The notes beneath the pieces were generated by a model. That model was not told where the DNA came from, did no database searches, and saw nothing but the letters and a program-made list of their open reading frames with translations. From Actinomadura terrae (GTDB lineage: Bacteria; Actinomycetota; Actinomycetes; Streptosporangiales; Streptosporangiaceae), in assembly GCF_022751215.1 (NCBI RefSeq), contig NZ_JAICDG010000006.1:186001-250000 (forward strand): DNA of 64,000 nucleotides, in the 5' to 3' direction. Positions 46,106 to 55,040 of this stretch are shown in pieces. Each line of letters begins with the position of its first letter. Positions within the stretch are counted from its first letter, which is position 1. The position numbers and the translations under genes are program-made.

Positions 46106-47263
46106 TCAGGCGAGGGGCAGGCCGACGTAGTTCTCGGCGAGCGTCGTCGCGGCGGCCTCGGAGGAGGCCACGTAGTCCAGGTGCGAGCGCTGGAGCCGCA
46201 GCGCGAAGGGATCGGCGGCCGGATCGACGTGCAGCAGCGTGGTCATCCAGTACGAGAAGTGCTCGGCCCGCCAGGCGCGCCGCAGGCAGGCGGCGGAGTA
46301 GCCGTCCAGCAGCGTCTCCGAGCCCGACGCGTACCGCTCGGTCAGCGCCCGCGCGAGGACCGTCACGTCCGCCACCGCCAGGTTCAGGCCCTTGGCGCCC
46401 GTCGGCGGGACGATGTGCGCCGCGTCCCCGGCCAGGAACAGCCGGTCGTGGCGCATCGGCTCGGCGACGAAGCTGCGCATCGGCGTGATCGACCGGTCGG
46501 TGACCGGGCCCTGCCGCAGCTCCCAGCCGTCGTCGGTCGCGAACCGGGCGGCCAGCTCGTCCCAGATGCGGGTGTCGGGCCAGGCGGAGAGGTCCTCGTC
46601 CGGGGAGACCTGGAGGTACAGGCGGCTGACCTTCGGGGAGCGCAGGCTGTGCAGCGCGAACCCGCGATCGTGGTTGGCGTAGATCAGCTCGTCGGTGGAC
46701 GGCGGGACGTCGGCGAGGATGCCGAGCCAGGCGAACGGGTACTCGCGGGAGAACGTCCGCAGGCCCGGGACGGTCGGGCGGCTGACGCCGTGGAACCCGT
46801 CGCAGCCCGCGATGTAGTCGCACTCCAGCGTGTGGGTCCGCCCGTCCTGCCGGTACGTCACGCTGGGCGCGGACGCGTCGATCTCCAGCACCTCCGCCTC
46901 GAACCGGACGTCGCCGCCGTCGGCGAGCCGCAGCGCGACGAGGTCCTTGACGATCTCGGTCTGGGCGTAGACGGTGACGGTCCGGCCGGTCAGGTCGGTG
47001 AGCGGGATCCGGTGGCCCGCCCCGCCGAACCGCAGCTCAAGCCCGTGGTGGACGAGGCCCTCCCGGTCGAGCCGCTCCCCCGCGCCGCTCTCGCGCAGCA
47101 CGTCGGTCGTGCCCTGCTCCAGCATCCCGGCGCGCTGCCGCCGCTCGACGTAGTCGCGGTCGCGGCCCTCCAGCACCACCGACGCGATCCCCCGCCGGTG
47201 CAGCAGATGGGACAGCAGCAGTCCGGCCGGGCCACCGCCGACGATCGCGACCTGGGTACGCAT
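46106..47263 (-). CDS. pobA: 4-hydroxybenzoate 3-monooxygenase
   Basis: Protein of 385 aa from the ATG at 47263 (GAGGAGG upstream). Class A flavoprotein motifs: GGGPAGLLLSHLL (FAD Rossmann), CDYIAGCDGFHGVSR (DG motif) and FLAGDAAHIVPPTGAKGLN (GD motif). It hydroxylates 4-hydroxybenzoate to protocatechuate with NADPH and O2. It closes the pca operon, 54 bp after the IclR gene, so the whole route from 4-hydroxybenzoate is co-located. Confidence 0.95.
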   Translation of the reverse strand: MRTQVAIVGGGPAGLLLSHLLHRRGIASVVLEGRDRDYVERRQRAGMLEQGTTDVLRESGAGERLDREGLVHHGLELRFGGAGHRIPLTDLTGRTVTVYAQTEIVKDLVALRLADGGDVRFEAEVLEIDASAPSVTYRQDGRTHTLECDYIAGCDGFHGVSRPTVPGLRTFSREYPFAWLGILADVPPSTDELIYANHDRGFALHSLRSPKVSRLYLQVSPDEDLSAWPDTRIWDELAARFATDDGWELRQGPVTDRSITPMRSFVAEPMRHDRLFLAGDAAHIVPPTGAKGLNLAVADVTVLARALTERYASGSETLLDGYSAACLRRAWRAEHFSYWMTTLLHVDPAADPFALRLQRSHLDYVASSEAAATTLAENYVGLPLA

Positions 47264-47317
47264 CGAGCCTCCTCGTCTTCGCCTCACCCAGCGATGCTCG
47301 CTGGTATCGCCGCTGGT

Positions 47318-48115
47318 TCAGGCGTTGGCGTTCCGGTCAACGGAAAACATGTCCGGACGCCCGCGCCAGTGCGCGGCGACGTCGCGGGACAGCGCCCGCG
47401 CCGCCGTCGTCAAGGGTGGCAGCAGCCGGCGCGGATCGGCGCCGCGGGTCCGGGCGACCAGCGACAGCGCGGCGACGACCTCGCCGTCGAAGTCGCGGAC
47501 GGGGGCGCCGACGGACGAGGCGCCGAGCGTCATCTCGTCCCGGGTGATCGCGAAACCGGTGCGGCGCACCTGCTCCAGGCTCTCGCGCAGCTCGGCGGGG
47601 TCGGTGATGGAGCGGGCCGCGTGCCGGGTCAGCCCGGCCGCGATCAGCTCCTCCAGCACCTCCGGCGGCGCGTGCGCGAGCAGCACCTTGCCGAGGCCGG
47701 TGGTGTGCAGCGGCAGCGTCTGCCCGACCTGGGTGAGGACGGGCACCGACCGGGTGCCGCGCAGCCGCTCGACGACCAGCACCCGCAGGTCGCGCCGCAC
47801 GGCGAGCTGGACGTTGTCGTGCGTGGCCTCGTAGAGGTCCTCCATGTGCGGCAGCGCCAGCTCCCGCAGGCCGGTGACGGCGGGCGCCTGGCTGCCGATG
47901 CGCCAGAGCCGGGTGCCGATGCGGTACGTCCCGTCCGGCACCCGCTCCAGGAACCCGCCGGCGGCCAGCTCCCCGACGAGGCGGTGGCCGGTGGCGAGCG
48001 GCAGCCCTGCGCGGCGGCAGATCTCGCTGAGGTTCAGGCGGACGTCACCGAGCGCGAAGGCGTTCAGGATCGCCATCACCTTGCCCGTCACGCTGCTCGG
48101 ACGCCCCCGCTCCAC
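47318..48115 (-). CDS. IclR-family regulator of the pca/pob genes
   Basis: Protein of 265 aa from a GTG with GGGAGGGG upstream. The winged helix (LNLSEICRRAGLPLATGHRL VGELAAGGFL) and the effector domain (LGASSVGAPVRDFDGEVVAAL) are typical of IclR proteins such as PcaR/PcaU/PobR, which sense beta-ketoadipate, protocatechuate or 4-hydroxybenzoate. Placed between pcaC and pobA, it very probably regulates this operon; activator or repressor cannot be told. Confidence 0.9.
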   Translation of the reverse strand: MERGRPSSVTGKVMAILNAFALGDVRLNLSEICRRAGLPLATGHRLVGELAAGGFLERVPDGTYRIGTRLWRIGSQAPAVTGLRELALPHMEDLYEATHDNVQLAVRRDLRVLVVERLRGTRSVPVLTQVGQTLPLHTTGLGKVLLAHAPPEVLEELIAAGLTRHAARSITDPAELRESLEQVRRTGFAITRDEMTLGASSVGAPVRDFDGEVVAALSLVARTRGADPRRLLPPLTTAARALSRDVAAHWRGRPDMFSVDRNANA

Positions 48116-48150
48116 CGCCGTTCCCCTCCCGGTCGCCGCGGTCGCGGCTC

Positions 48151-48546
48151 TCACTCCTCCTCGGCCAGTACCCGCTGAGCGACGCCGAATGCCGAGTTCG
48201 CGGCCGGGACCCCGCAGTAGATCGCCGTCTGGAGGAGCACCTCCTTGATCTCGTCGCGGGTCAGGCCGTTGCGGCGCGCGGCGCGGACGTGCATGGCGAG
48301 CTCGTCCAGGTGGCCCCCGGCGACCATCGCGGTCAGCGTGATACAGCTGCGGGTCCTGCGGTCCAGGCCCGGGCGGGACCAGATCTCGCCCCACGCGTAC
48401 CGGGTGATCATGTCCTGGAAGTCGGCGGTGAAGGCGTCGGTGCGGGCGACGGCCCGGTCGACGTGGGCGTCGCCGAGCACCTCCCGTCGGGTGACCATCC
48501 CTTGGGCGTGGCGCTGCCTGTCGGTGAGTTCGCGTTCGTCGCTCAT
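48151..48546 (-). CDS. pcaC: 4-carboxymuconolactone decarboxylase
   Basis: Protein of 131 aa with the CMD/AhpD-like fold: WGEIWSRPGLDRRTRSCITL, HVRAARRNGLTRDEIKEVLL and the end YCGVPAANSAFGVAQRVL. It converts gamma-carboxymuconolactone to beta-ketoadipate enol-lactone. The start overlaps the pcaD stop by 4 bp. In many actinomycetes PcaD and PcaC are fused as PcaL; here they are separate but coupled. Confidence 0.95.
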   Translation of the reverse strand: MSDERELTDRQRHAQGMVTRREVLGDAHVDRAVARTDAFTADFQDMITRYAWGEIWSRPGLDRRTRSCITLTAMVAGGHLDELAMHVRAARRNGLTRDEIKEVLLQTAIYCGVPAANSAFGVAQRVLAEEE

Positions 48547-49358
48547 CGGGCGGGTCCCTTCGCCGTGCGGTCGAGGTGCGCGGTGATCACCGCGGTGACG
48601 GGGCCGGGCCGCTCGGCGTTCGCCAGGTGCGCGGCGTCCTCCACGACCGTCAGCTCCGCCCCCGGGATGCCGGCGGCGAGCACGTCGGCGTGGCCGGACG
48701 GCGGGGTCGCGACGTCCCGGGCCCCGGCGACCACGAGGGTGGGCGCGGTGATCTCGCCGAGCCGCCCGGCGGCGTCGAAGCGGGCGAGGGCCTCGCAGCA
48801 GGCGGCGTAGCCCTCGGGGTCGGTCGCGCGGAGCATCGCCACGTACGGCGCGGCGCCGGTGAACCCGGGCGTGAACCAGCGCCCCGGAGCCGAGTCGGCG
48901 AGCGACCCCACGCCCTCGCGCCGGACCAGCGCGGCCCGCTCGTGCCACGGCCCCGCCTCGCCGAAGGTGGGCGACGTGCAGCACAGGACGAGGGAGGCGA
49001 CGCGGGCCGGGTGGCGCAGCGCGAGCGCCGTGCCGACGCCGCCGCCGAGCGACACCCCGGCGTAGGCGGCCTCGGCGACGCCGAGCCCGTCCAGGAGCGC
49101 GGCGACGCCGTCGGCGAGGTCCTCGACGGTGAACGGGCCGTCCGGGGCCGGCGCGGCGCCGTGGCCGGGCAGGTCGTAGCGCAGGACGCGGCGCGTCCGG
49201 GCCAGCTCGGGCAGCTGCGGCAGCCACAGGTCCGCCGAGGTGCCGAGGGACGGGCCGAGGACGACGAGCGGCGCGTCGTCCGGGCCGTCGAGCCGGTACC
49301 GGGGCACGCCGGACGGGCCGAACGCCCTGAATCGGCCGGGCTGGTCTGGCTGGGTCAC
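48543..49358 (-). CDS. pcaD: 3-oxoadipate enol-lactonase
   Basis: Protein of 271 aa, alpha/beta hydrolase fold. Nucleophile elbow GVSLGGGVG with the Ser, oxyanion region LGTSADLW, and the catalytic His in VEDAAHLANAERP near the C-terminus. It opens the enol-lactone to beta-ketoadipate. Overlaps of 4 bp with pcaB and pcaC show co-translation. Confidence 0.93.
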   Translation of the reverse strand: MTQPDQPGRFRAFGPSGVPRYRLDGPDDAPLVVLGPSLGTSADLWLPQLPELARTRRVLRYDLPGHGAAPAPDGPFTVEDLADGVAALLDGLGVAEAAYAGVSLGGGVGTALALRHPARVASLVLCCTSPTFGEAGPWHERAALVRREGVGSLADSAPGRWFTPGFTGAAPYVAMLRATDPEGYAACCEALARFDAAGRLGEITAPTLVVAGARDVATPPSGHADVLAAGIPGAELTVVEDAAHLANAERPGPVTAVITAHLDRTAKGPAR

Positions 49359-50548
49359 GCGAGGTTCCTCCGGTAGGCGTCAAGGGCACGGTCGACGAGG
49401 CCGGGCGCGGCGCCGGGGCCGGGGTCCGCGCCGAGCACGTCCAGCAGGCCGGCGAGGTTGGCGCGCATGCGGTCCGGGCGGACCTCCAGCCCGCCGACCA
49501 GCTCGGCGGCGGTCTCGGCGGCGCCGCCGGTGAGACGCAGGCACTCGCGCAGCGGCTGCCACTCGGCGTGCCACTCCCCCGCGGGCCGCTCCAGCGGCGC
49601 GGCCTGCGCGGCCAGCACCACCTGCGCGTAGGCGGGGACCTGCAACGCGGCCGACCGCACCAGCGTCGCCAGCGCCGGGTTCCGCTTGTGCGGCATGGCC
49701 GAGGAGCCGCCCCGGCCGGGCCCGGCGGCCTCGGCGACCTCGTCCACCTCGCTCTGCGCGAGCAGCCACACATCGGTGCCGATCTTGCCGAGCGCCCCGG
49801 CGACCAGCGCCAGCGCGGCGGCGAGGTCGGCGACCGGGCCGCGCCGGGTGTGCCAGGGCAGGACGGGCCGCGCCAGGCCCGTCTCGTCGGCGAACGCGTC
49901 GGCGAGGTCGAGGGCCCGGTCGCCGTGGGCGTCCAGCGTCCCGGCGGCGCCGCCGAGCTGCGCGGGCAGCGGCACGGAGCCGAGCCGGTCGCGGGCCTCC
50001 AGGACGCCGACCAGCCAGCCGGCGGCCTTCGCGCCGAACGTCGTCGGCAGCGCCTGCCTCCCGAGCGTCCGGCCCGCCATCGGCGTGTCGCGGTACCGCT
50101 CGGCGAGCCCGGCCAGCGCGTCCAGGGCCCGGTCGAGATGGGCGAGCGTCCCGCGCCGGGCGCGGGACGCGACGATCATCGCGCCGGTGTCGACGATGTC
50201 CTGGCTGGTGGCGCCCTTATGGACGTGCCTGCCCGCGTCCCCGGCCAGGCCCCGCAGGTCCGCGACCAGCGGGACGACGGGGTTGCCCGCCCCCCGGGCC
50301 CGCCGCGCGACGTCCACCAGGTCGATCCGGCCGGACGCGGCGGCCGCCGCGATCGCGTCCGCCGCGTCCGCGGGGACGATCCCGAGGCGCGCCTGGGCGC
50401 GGGCGAGGGCCGCCTCGGCGTCCAGCATCGCCGTGAGGTAGGCGCCGTCGCCGGTGGCGGCCTCCGCCTCCGTCCCGGCGCGGACGGGCGACAGCAGCCC
50501 CGCGTCCGGCGCGGGGGGCGAACCCTCGGAAGGCCCCTCAGAACGCAA
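49355..50548 (-). CDS. pcaB: 3-carboxy-cis,cis-muconate cycloisomerase
   Basis: Protein of 397 aa of the fumarase/aspartase superfamily; the signature loop reads GGSSAMPHKRNPALA with the catalytic Ser. It lactonises 3-carboxy-cis,cis-muconate, the product of PcaHG. The start overlaps the pcaG end by 11 bp. Slightly shorter than the ~450 aa proteobacterial enzymes but usual for actinomycetes. Confidence 0.93.
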   Translation of the reverse strand: MRSEGPSEGSPPAPDAGLLSPVRAGTEAEAATGDGAYLTAMLDAEAALARAQARLGIVPADAADAIAAAAASGRIDLVDVARRARGAGNPVVPLVADLRGLAGDAGRHVHKGATSQDIVDTGAMIVASRARRGTLAHLDRALDALAGLAERYRDTPMAGRTLGRQALPTTFGAKAAGWLVGVLEARDRLGSVPLPAQLGGAAGTLDAHGDRALDLADAFADETGLARPVLPWHTRRGPVADLAAALALVAGALGKIGTDVWLLAQSEVDEVAEAAGPGRGGSSAMPHKRNPALATLVRSAALQVPAYAQVVLAAQAAPLERPAGEWHAEWQPLRECLRLTGGAAETAAELVGGLEVRPDRMRANLAGLLDVLGADPGPGAAPGLVDRALDAYRRNLA

Positions 50549-51143
50549 GGAAGACCGTCTCCCGCTCGCCCTGGAGGCGCACGTCGAACCGGTACTCGCG
50601 GTCCCCGGCGGGCTCGGCGACCAGCGTCGCGCGGCGGTCCTCGGGGACCTCGGCGAGCAGCGGGTCGGACGCGTGGGACGCCGCGTCCTCGGGGAAGTAC
50701 AGCCGGGTCGCGACGGGCTTGAGCAGCCCCCGGGCGAACACCAGCACGGCGATGTAGGGCGCGCCGGCCCCGGTCGCGCCGGGCTTGACCGTGCGGAACC
50801 AGAAGCCCCCGGCGGCGTCGGTGCCGCAGCGGCCGAAGCCGGAGAACCCGTGCCCGGCCCGCTCGATCGCGCCGGGCCGGCGCGGGACCTCGCCGGTCTC
50901 GTCGGCCTGCCAGATCTCCACCAGCGCGTCGGGCACCGGGTCTCCGGCGCCGTCGAGCACCCGGCCCCGGACGGTGATCGCGTCCGGCCGCCAGCCGGGG
51001 ACGACCTCGGGCCCCGCCGGATACGGCAGCGCGTAGCCGAAGAACGGCCCGACGGTCTGCGAGGGCGTCAGCCCCGGGGTCGTGCGCGGCGTCGCGGGCG
51101 TCCCGGCCGCCTCGGACGGCGCCGCCTGTGCTGGGGTGGTCAT
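50538..51143 (-). CDS. pcaG: Protocatechuate 3,4-dioxygenase alpha subunit
   Basis: Protein of 201 aa. Intradiol dioxygenase fold: TPSQTVGPFFGYALPY, the carrier motif GRVLDGAGDPVPDALVEIWQ, and RTVKPGATGAGAPYIAVLVF. The alpha subunit lacks iron ligands: where the beta subunit has the HIH pair this one reads APYIAVLV, as expected. It starts one base inside the pcaH stop (TGATG) so the two subunits are made in equal amounts. Confidence 0.95.
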   Translation of the reverse strand: MTTPAQAAPSEAAGTPATPRTTPGLTPSQTVGPFFGYALPYPAGPEVVPGWRPDAITVRGRVLDGAGDPVPDALVEIWQADETGEVPRRPGAIERAGHGFSGFGRCGTDAAGGFWFRTVKPGATGAGAPYIAVLVFARGLLKPVATRLYFPEDAASHASDPLLAEVPEDRRATLVAEPAGDREYRFDVRLQGERETVFLAF

Positions 51144-51808
51144 CAGGTCTCCATCGGAGTGTCGCCGAGCACGATGTCCCACTGGTAGCCGAGCGCCCAC
51201 TCGGGTTCGGTGGTGTCCATGTCGAACCGGGAGACGAGCCGCTCGCGGGCCTTCACGTCCGGGATCGACTGGAAGATCGGGTCGTAGGCGAACAGCGGGT
51301 CGCCCGGGAAGTACATCTGCGTGACGAGCCGCTGCGTGAACGCGGTGCCGAACACCGAGAAGTGGATGTGGGCGGGCCGCCAGGCGTTCGGGTGGTTGCG
51401 CCACGGGTAGGCGCCCGGCTTGATCGTGACGAACCGGTAGCGGCCGTCGGAGCCGGTGAGGCAGCGGCCCGCGCCGGTGAAGTTCGGGTCGAGCGGCGCG
51501 GGGTGCTGGTCGCCGAGGTGGGCGTAGCGGCCCGCCGCGTTCGCCTGCCAGACCTCCACCAGCGCGTCCGGGACGGGGCGTCCGGAGCCGTCCAGCACCC
51601 GGCCGGTCACGACGATCCGCTCCCCGAGCGGCTCGCCGGAATGCTGGCGGGTCAGGTCCTCGTCGAGCCGTCCGAGCTCGTGGTGGCCGAACACCGGCGA
51701 GGTCAGCTCGACGCTGTCGGGGCCGAGCTTCGGCATGACCAGGTCCCGGGCGGGAGCGCGCAGGACCGTGCTCCGGTAGTCCGGCGACAGGTACGGGGGG
51801 TGCGTCAT
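51143..51808 (-). CDS. pcaH: Protocatechuate 3,4-dioxygenase beta subunit
   Basis: Protein of 221 aa containing the non-haem Fe(III) site: Tyr in AAGRYAHLGD, Tyr in KPGAYPWRNH, and the two His in RPAHIHFSVFG. It cleaves protocatechuate to 3-carboxy-cis,cis-muconate with O2, together with PcaG. It is coupled on both sides (4-bp overlap with pcaJ, 1 bp with pcaG). Confidence 0.96.
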   Translation of the reverse strand: MTHPPYLSPDYRSTVLRAPARDLVMPKLGPDSVELTSPVFGHHELGRLDEDLTRQHSGEPLGERIVVTGRVLDGSGRPVPDALVEVWQANAAGRYAHLGDQHPAPLDPNFTGAGRCLTGSDGRYRFVTIKPGAYPWRNHPNAWRPAHIHFSVFGTAFTQRLVTQMYFPGDPLFAYDPIFQSIPDVKARERLVSRFDMDTTEPEWALGYQWDIVLGDTPMET

Positions 51809-52470
51809 GCCGTGCCTCCTTCCGCGGCGGTCTCGGGAATCCGCACGTCCAGCGCGGGCCCGGTGGCCGCCTGGACCTCCTCCGGCGACACGCCGGGCGC
51901 GGTCTCGACGAGGACGAGGCCGCCGCCGGTCACGTCCAGGACGCCGAGGTCGGTGATGATCCGGTCGACGCAGCGGGCGCCGGTCAGCGGCAGCGTGCAC
52001 TCCTCCACGATCTTGGGCGAACCGTCCTTGGCGGTGTGCCCCATCACGACGACCACCTTGCGGGCGCCGTGCACGAGGTCCATCGCCCCGCCCATCCCCT
52101 TGATCATCTTACCGGGGACGGACCAGTTGGCCAGGTCGCCCCGGGCCGAGACCTGCATCGCGCCGAGGACGGCGATGTCGATGTGGCCGCCGCGGATCAT
52201 GCCGAACGACAGCGAGGAGTCGAAGCAGGCGGCGCCGGGCAGCGCCGTCACCGTCTCCTTGCCCGCGTTGATCAGGTCGGGGTCGACCTCGTCCTCGGTC
52301 GGGTAGGGCCCGACGCCGAGGATCCCGTTCTCGGCGTGCAGCACCACGTGCCTGCCCTCCGGGACGTACCCGGGGATCAGCGTCGGGAGCCCGATGCCGA
52401 GGTTGACGTAGGCGCCGTCGGGCAGCTCGGCCGCGGCGCGCGCGGCGATCTCGTTCCTGGACCAGGGCAT
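51805..52470 (-). CDS. pcaJ: 3-oxoadipate CoA-transferase subunit B
   Basis: Protein of 221 aa with the SCOT-type active-site motif LHAENGILGVGP (catalytic Glu in the ENG triplet) and NLGIGLPTLIPGYV. With PcaI it moves CoA from succinyl-CoA to beta-ketoadipate. Starts one base inside the pcaI stop (TGATG). Confidence 0.94.
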   Translation of the reverse strand: MPWSRNEIAARAAAELPDGAYVNLGIGLPTLIPGYVPEGRHVVLHAENGILGVGPYPTEDEVDPDLINAGKETVTALPGAACFDSSLSFGMIRGGHIDIAVLGAMQVSARGDLANWSVPGKMIKGMGGAMDLVHGARKVVVVMGHTAKDGSPKIVEECTLPLTGARCVDRIITDLGVLDVTGGGLVLVETAPGVSPEEVQAATGPALDVRIPETAAEGGTA

Positions 52471-53222
52471 CAGCGCACCGTCCGCTTCTCGATGGGCTTG
52501 TCGGCGGCCTGCTCGGGGGTCAGCTCGACGACCCGCTGAACGAACACGCCCGGCAGGTGCACGGCGTCCGGGTCGATGTCGCCGGGCTCCACGAGCCGCT
52601 CGACCTCGGCCAGCGTCACCCGGCCCGCCATCGCGGCGAGCGGGTTGAAGTTGCGGGCGGCCTTGTCGAACACGAGGTTGCCGTGCCGGTCGCCGACCGC
52701 CGCGCGGACGAGCGCGAAGTCGGTGCGGATGCCCTCCTCCAGCACGTACTCGCGGCCGTCGAACTCGCGGACCTCCTTGGCGGGCGAGGCGACCGCGACG
52801 CCGCCGCCCGGCGTGTACCGCCACGGCAGGCCGCCGTCCGCGACCTGGGTGCCGACCCCGGCGGGGGTGTAGAAGGCGGGGATGCCCGCGCCACCCGCGC
52901 GCAGCCGCTCGGCGAGCGTGCCCTGCGGCATCAGCTCGACCTCGATCTCACCGGCGAGGTACTGGCGGGCGAACTCCTTGTTGTCGCCCACATAGGAGCC
53001 CATCGCGCGGGCGATCCGCCCCGCGCCGAGGAGCTGCCCGAGGCCGCGCCCGTCCAGCCCGCAGTTGTTGGAGACGATCCGCAGGTCCCGCGCGCCATGA
53101 TCGTGCAGGGCCGAGATCAGGACCGTCGGCACCCCGCAGAGCCCGAACCCGCCGACGGCCAGCGACGCGCCGTCCCCCACGTCGGCGACGGCGTCCGCCG
53201 CCGAGGCCACGACCTTGTCCAT
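52470..53222 (-). CDS. pcaI: 3-oxoadipate CoA-transferase subunit A
   Basis: Protein of 250 aa, first gene of the operon, with GGGAGG before the ATG. Family marks: GGFGLCGVPTVLI, SNNCGLDGRGLG and ELMPQGTLAERLRAGGAGIPAFYTPAG followed by GVGT. Forms the transferase with PcaJ. The next step, thiolysis by PcaF, is not encoded in the window. Upstream lies the long repeat array rather than a normal short promoter region. Confidence 0.94.
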   Translation of the reverse strand: MDKVVASAADAVADVGDGASLAVGGFGLCGVPTVLISALHDHGARDLRIVSNNCGLDGRGLGQLLGAGRIARAMGSYVGDNKEFARQYLAGEIEVELMPQGTLAERLRAGGAGIPAFYTPAGVGTQVADGGLPWRYTPGGGVAVASPAKEVREFDGREYVLEEGIRTDFALVRAAVGDRHGNLVFDKAARNFNPLAAMAGRVTLAEVERLVEPGDIDPDAVHLPGVFVQRVVELTPEQAADKPIEKRTVR

Positions 53223-54062
53223 GTGCCTCCCATTCCCCCCGGCGGGCCGTCCTGGCACGCCTGCCCGGCGCGCCACGCGGACCGCCGACCTGTCCCACCC
53301 TGGCAGCCGCCCCGGCCGGTGAGGCGCCCGGCTTTCCGGTCAGTGGAAAATCCGGCCCCGGAACGGGCCTCCCCAAGGCGACCGGCGATCCGAAAGGTGA
53401 ACAGAACCCGGGCAGACGACGGGACACCGCAGAGACGCCCCGAACCCGGGAAGGCGACCCGAACGCGCAGAGACCACCCGAACGCGGAAGGACAACCGGC
53501 CCTCAGGCAGGCGACCGGACGACGTGGAGGCGCCCCGAACACGGGAAGCCAACCCGAACACGGAGTGACGACCCCGAACGCGCGGCGACAACCCGAAAGC
53601 GTGGAGGTGACTCAAGCGCGACCCGAACGCGCGGAGGATGACCGAACGCGAGTGGGCGACCTGAACGCGGAGGATGACGCAAATACGCGAAGGGTGACCG
53701 AACACGCGGAGGCATGACCGAACGCGCGGGGGTGGCCTGAACGCGCGGAGATGACCCAAACACGCGAAGGGTGACCAAACACGCGAAGGATGACCGAACG
53801 CGCGGGGGTGACCTGAACGCGCGAAGGTGACCCAAACATGCGAAGGGTGACCGAACGCGCGAAGGGTGACCGAACGCGCGAAGGGTGACCGAACGCGGGG
53901 GTGCCCCGAACGCGCGGGGGTGCCCCGAACGCGCGGAGATGACCCAAACACGCGAAGGGTGACCGAATGCGCTGAGGGTCACCGAACGCGGGGGTGCTCG
54001 AGCGCGGAGAGGCGACCCGAGTGCGGGGGCGGGCGGGGTGGGGGGAGGACGTGAGGGCGCGG
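53223..54062. other. 840-bp region without a gene between pcaI and the sigma-factor gene
   Basis: Apart from the tandem array and a G-rich tail at about 54020-54060 no convincing coding frame is seen. The first ~170 bp next to pcaI must contain the pca operon promoter. Confidence 0.6.
53390..54030. repeat. Degenerate tandem-repeat array, about 30 units of 16-22 bp
   Basis: Roughly thirty head-to-tail units with consensus GGTGACCGAACGCGCGAAG. The core GACC(C)GAACGCG is best kept in the half nearer the sigma-factor gene; two adjacent units near 53850-53886 are identical. Units grow more divergent toward the pca side. A larger block beginning AGATGACCCAAACACGCGAA appears twice, near 53749 and 53938, showing secondary duplication. 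There are no unique spacers, so it is not a CRISPR array. Long frames read through on both strands only because the units lack stops. Function unknown: binding-site cluster, recombination product or expanded element. Confidence 0.85.
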
Positions 54063-55040
54063 TCAGATTGTCTCGGGGAGGCCGAAGGTGGGGAACAGGG
54101 TGGTGTCGAAGAACGCGGAGACGTGCGTGAGGCCCTCGCCGGTGACCGACAGCACGTGGAGCTGGTAGGGGCGGTGCACGCCCGACTCGTCGCGCTTGTA
54201 GACGCCGAAGGCGGGCTGCCCGTTCGCGGCGGCCGGGCGGGTGAGCAGCTCTCCGGGGTCGGGGTCGCACTGGGCGAGGATGAGCCGGATGATCGTGTCG
54301 GCGCCGACGTACCACTCGGGGAAGGGCGGCATCTCCCAGACCGCGTCCTTCTTGAACAGGTCGACCAGGCTCGCGATGTCGGCGTCCTCGAACGCCTTCG
54401 CGTAGCGTTCCAGCAGGTCGCGCTGGGCGGGGTCGGTGGGCTCGACCAGCTCGTCCCGCAGCGGGGCGACCTCCTCCAGCTGGGCGCGGGCCCGCTGGAG
54501 CGCGCTGTTGACCGCGGCGGTGGAGGTGCCGAGCAGCTCGGCGGCCTCGGCCGCCCGCCACTTCAGCACGTCCCGCAGGATCAGCACGACCCGCTGCTTG
54601 GCGGGGAGGTGCTGGAGCGCGGCGACGAACGCCAGGCGGGTGCTCTCCCGCGCGGCGACGATCGTCGCGGGGTCGGCGGGGTCGGCGCCGAGGACGGCGT
54701 CGGGCGCGGGCTCCAGCCACGGCACCTCGGGCGAGGCCACCACGGGCCGCTCGGGGTCGTCGGTGGGCCCGCCGAGTCCGGAGGGCATCGGCCGGTTCCC
54801 GCGCTGGTCGATCGCGGTGAGGCAGACGTTGGTGGCGATCCGGTACAGCCAGGTCCGCAGCGAGGAGCGGCCCTCGAAGTCGCCGTAGGAGCGCCAGGCG
54901 CGCAGGTAGGTCTCCTGCACGAGGTCCTCGGCGTCGTGGATGGAGCCGAGCATCCGGTAGCAGTGCGCCAGCAGCTCCCGCCGGTACGGGTCGGCCTGGG
55001 TCTGGAAGTCGTGGTCTGTGTCCAGGGTGCTGTTCGCCAT
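54063..55040 (-). CDS. ECF sigma factor with SnoaL-like tail (SigG-type)
   Basis: Protein of 325 aa from the ATG at 55040; a GTG at 55052 is an alternative. Sigma region 2 (HCYRMLGSIHDAEDLVQETY LRAWRSYGDFEGRSSLRTWL) and region 4 (LPAKQRVVLILRDVLKWRAA with HTH AELLGTSTAAVNSALQRAR) are followed by a C-terminal SnoaL/NTF2-like domain (~205-325). Sigma factors of this kind (SigG/SigJ-like) lack a conventional anti-sigma partner and are thought to be regulated by their own tail. None is encoded next to it. Confidence 0.9.
   Translation of the reverse strand: MANSTLDTDHDFQTQADPYRRELLAHCYRMLGSIHDAEDLVQETYLRAWRSYGDFEGRSSLRTWLYRIATNVCLTAIDQRGNRPMPSGLGGPTDDPERPVVASPEVPWLEPAPDAVLGADPADPATIVAARESTRLAFVAALQHLPAKQRVVLILRDVLKWRAAEAAELLGTSTAAVNSALQRARAQLEEVAPLRDELVEPTDPAQRDLLERYAKAFEDADIASLVDLFKKDAVWEMPPFPEWYVGADTIIRLILAQCDPDPGELLTRPAAANGQPAFGVYKRDESGVHRPYQLHVLSVTGEGLTHVSAFFDTTLFPTFGLPETI

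Noticed and set aside
53340..54030. Possible CRISPR array or repeat-encoded protein
   Set aside because: Units are contiguous and degenerate with no unique spacers, no cas genes are nearby, and the long reading frames exist on both strands merely because the units lack stop codons.
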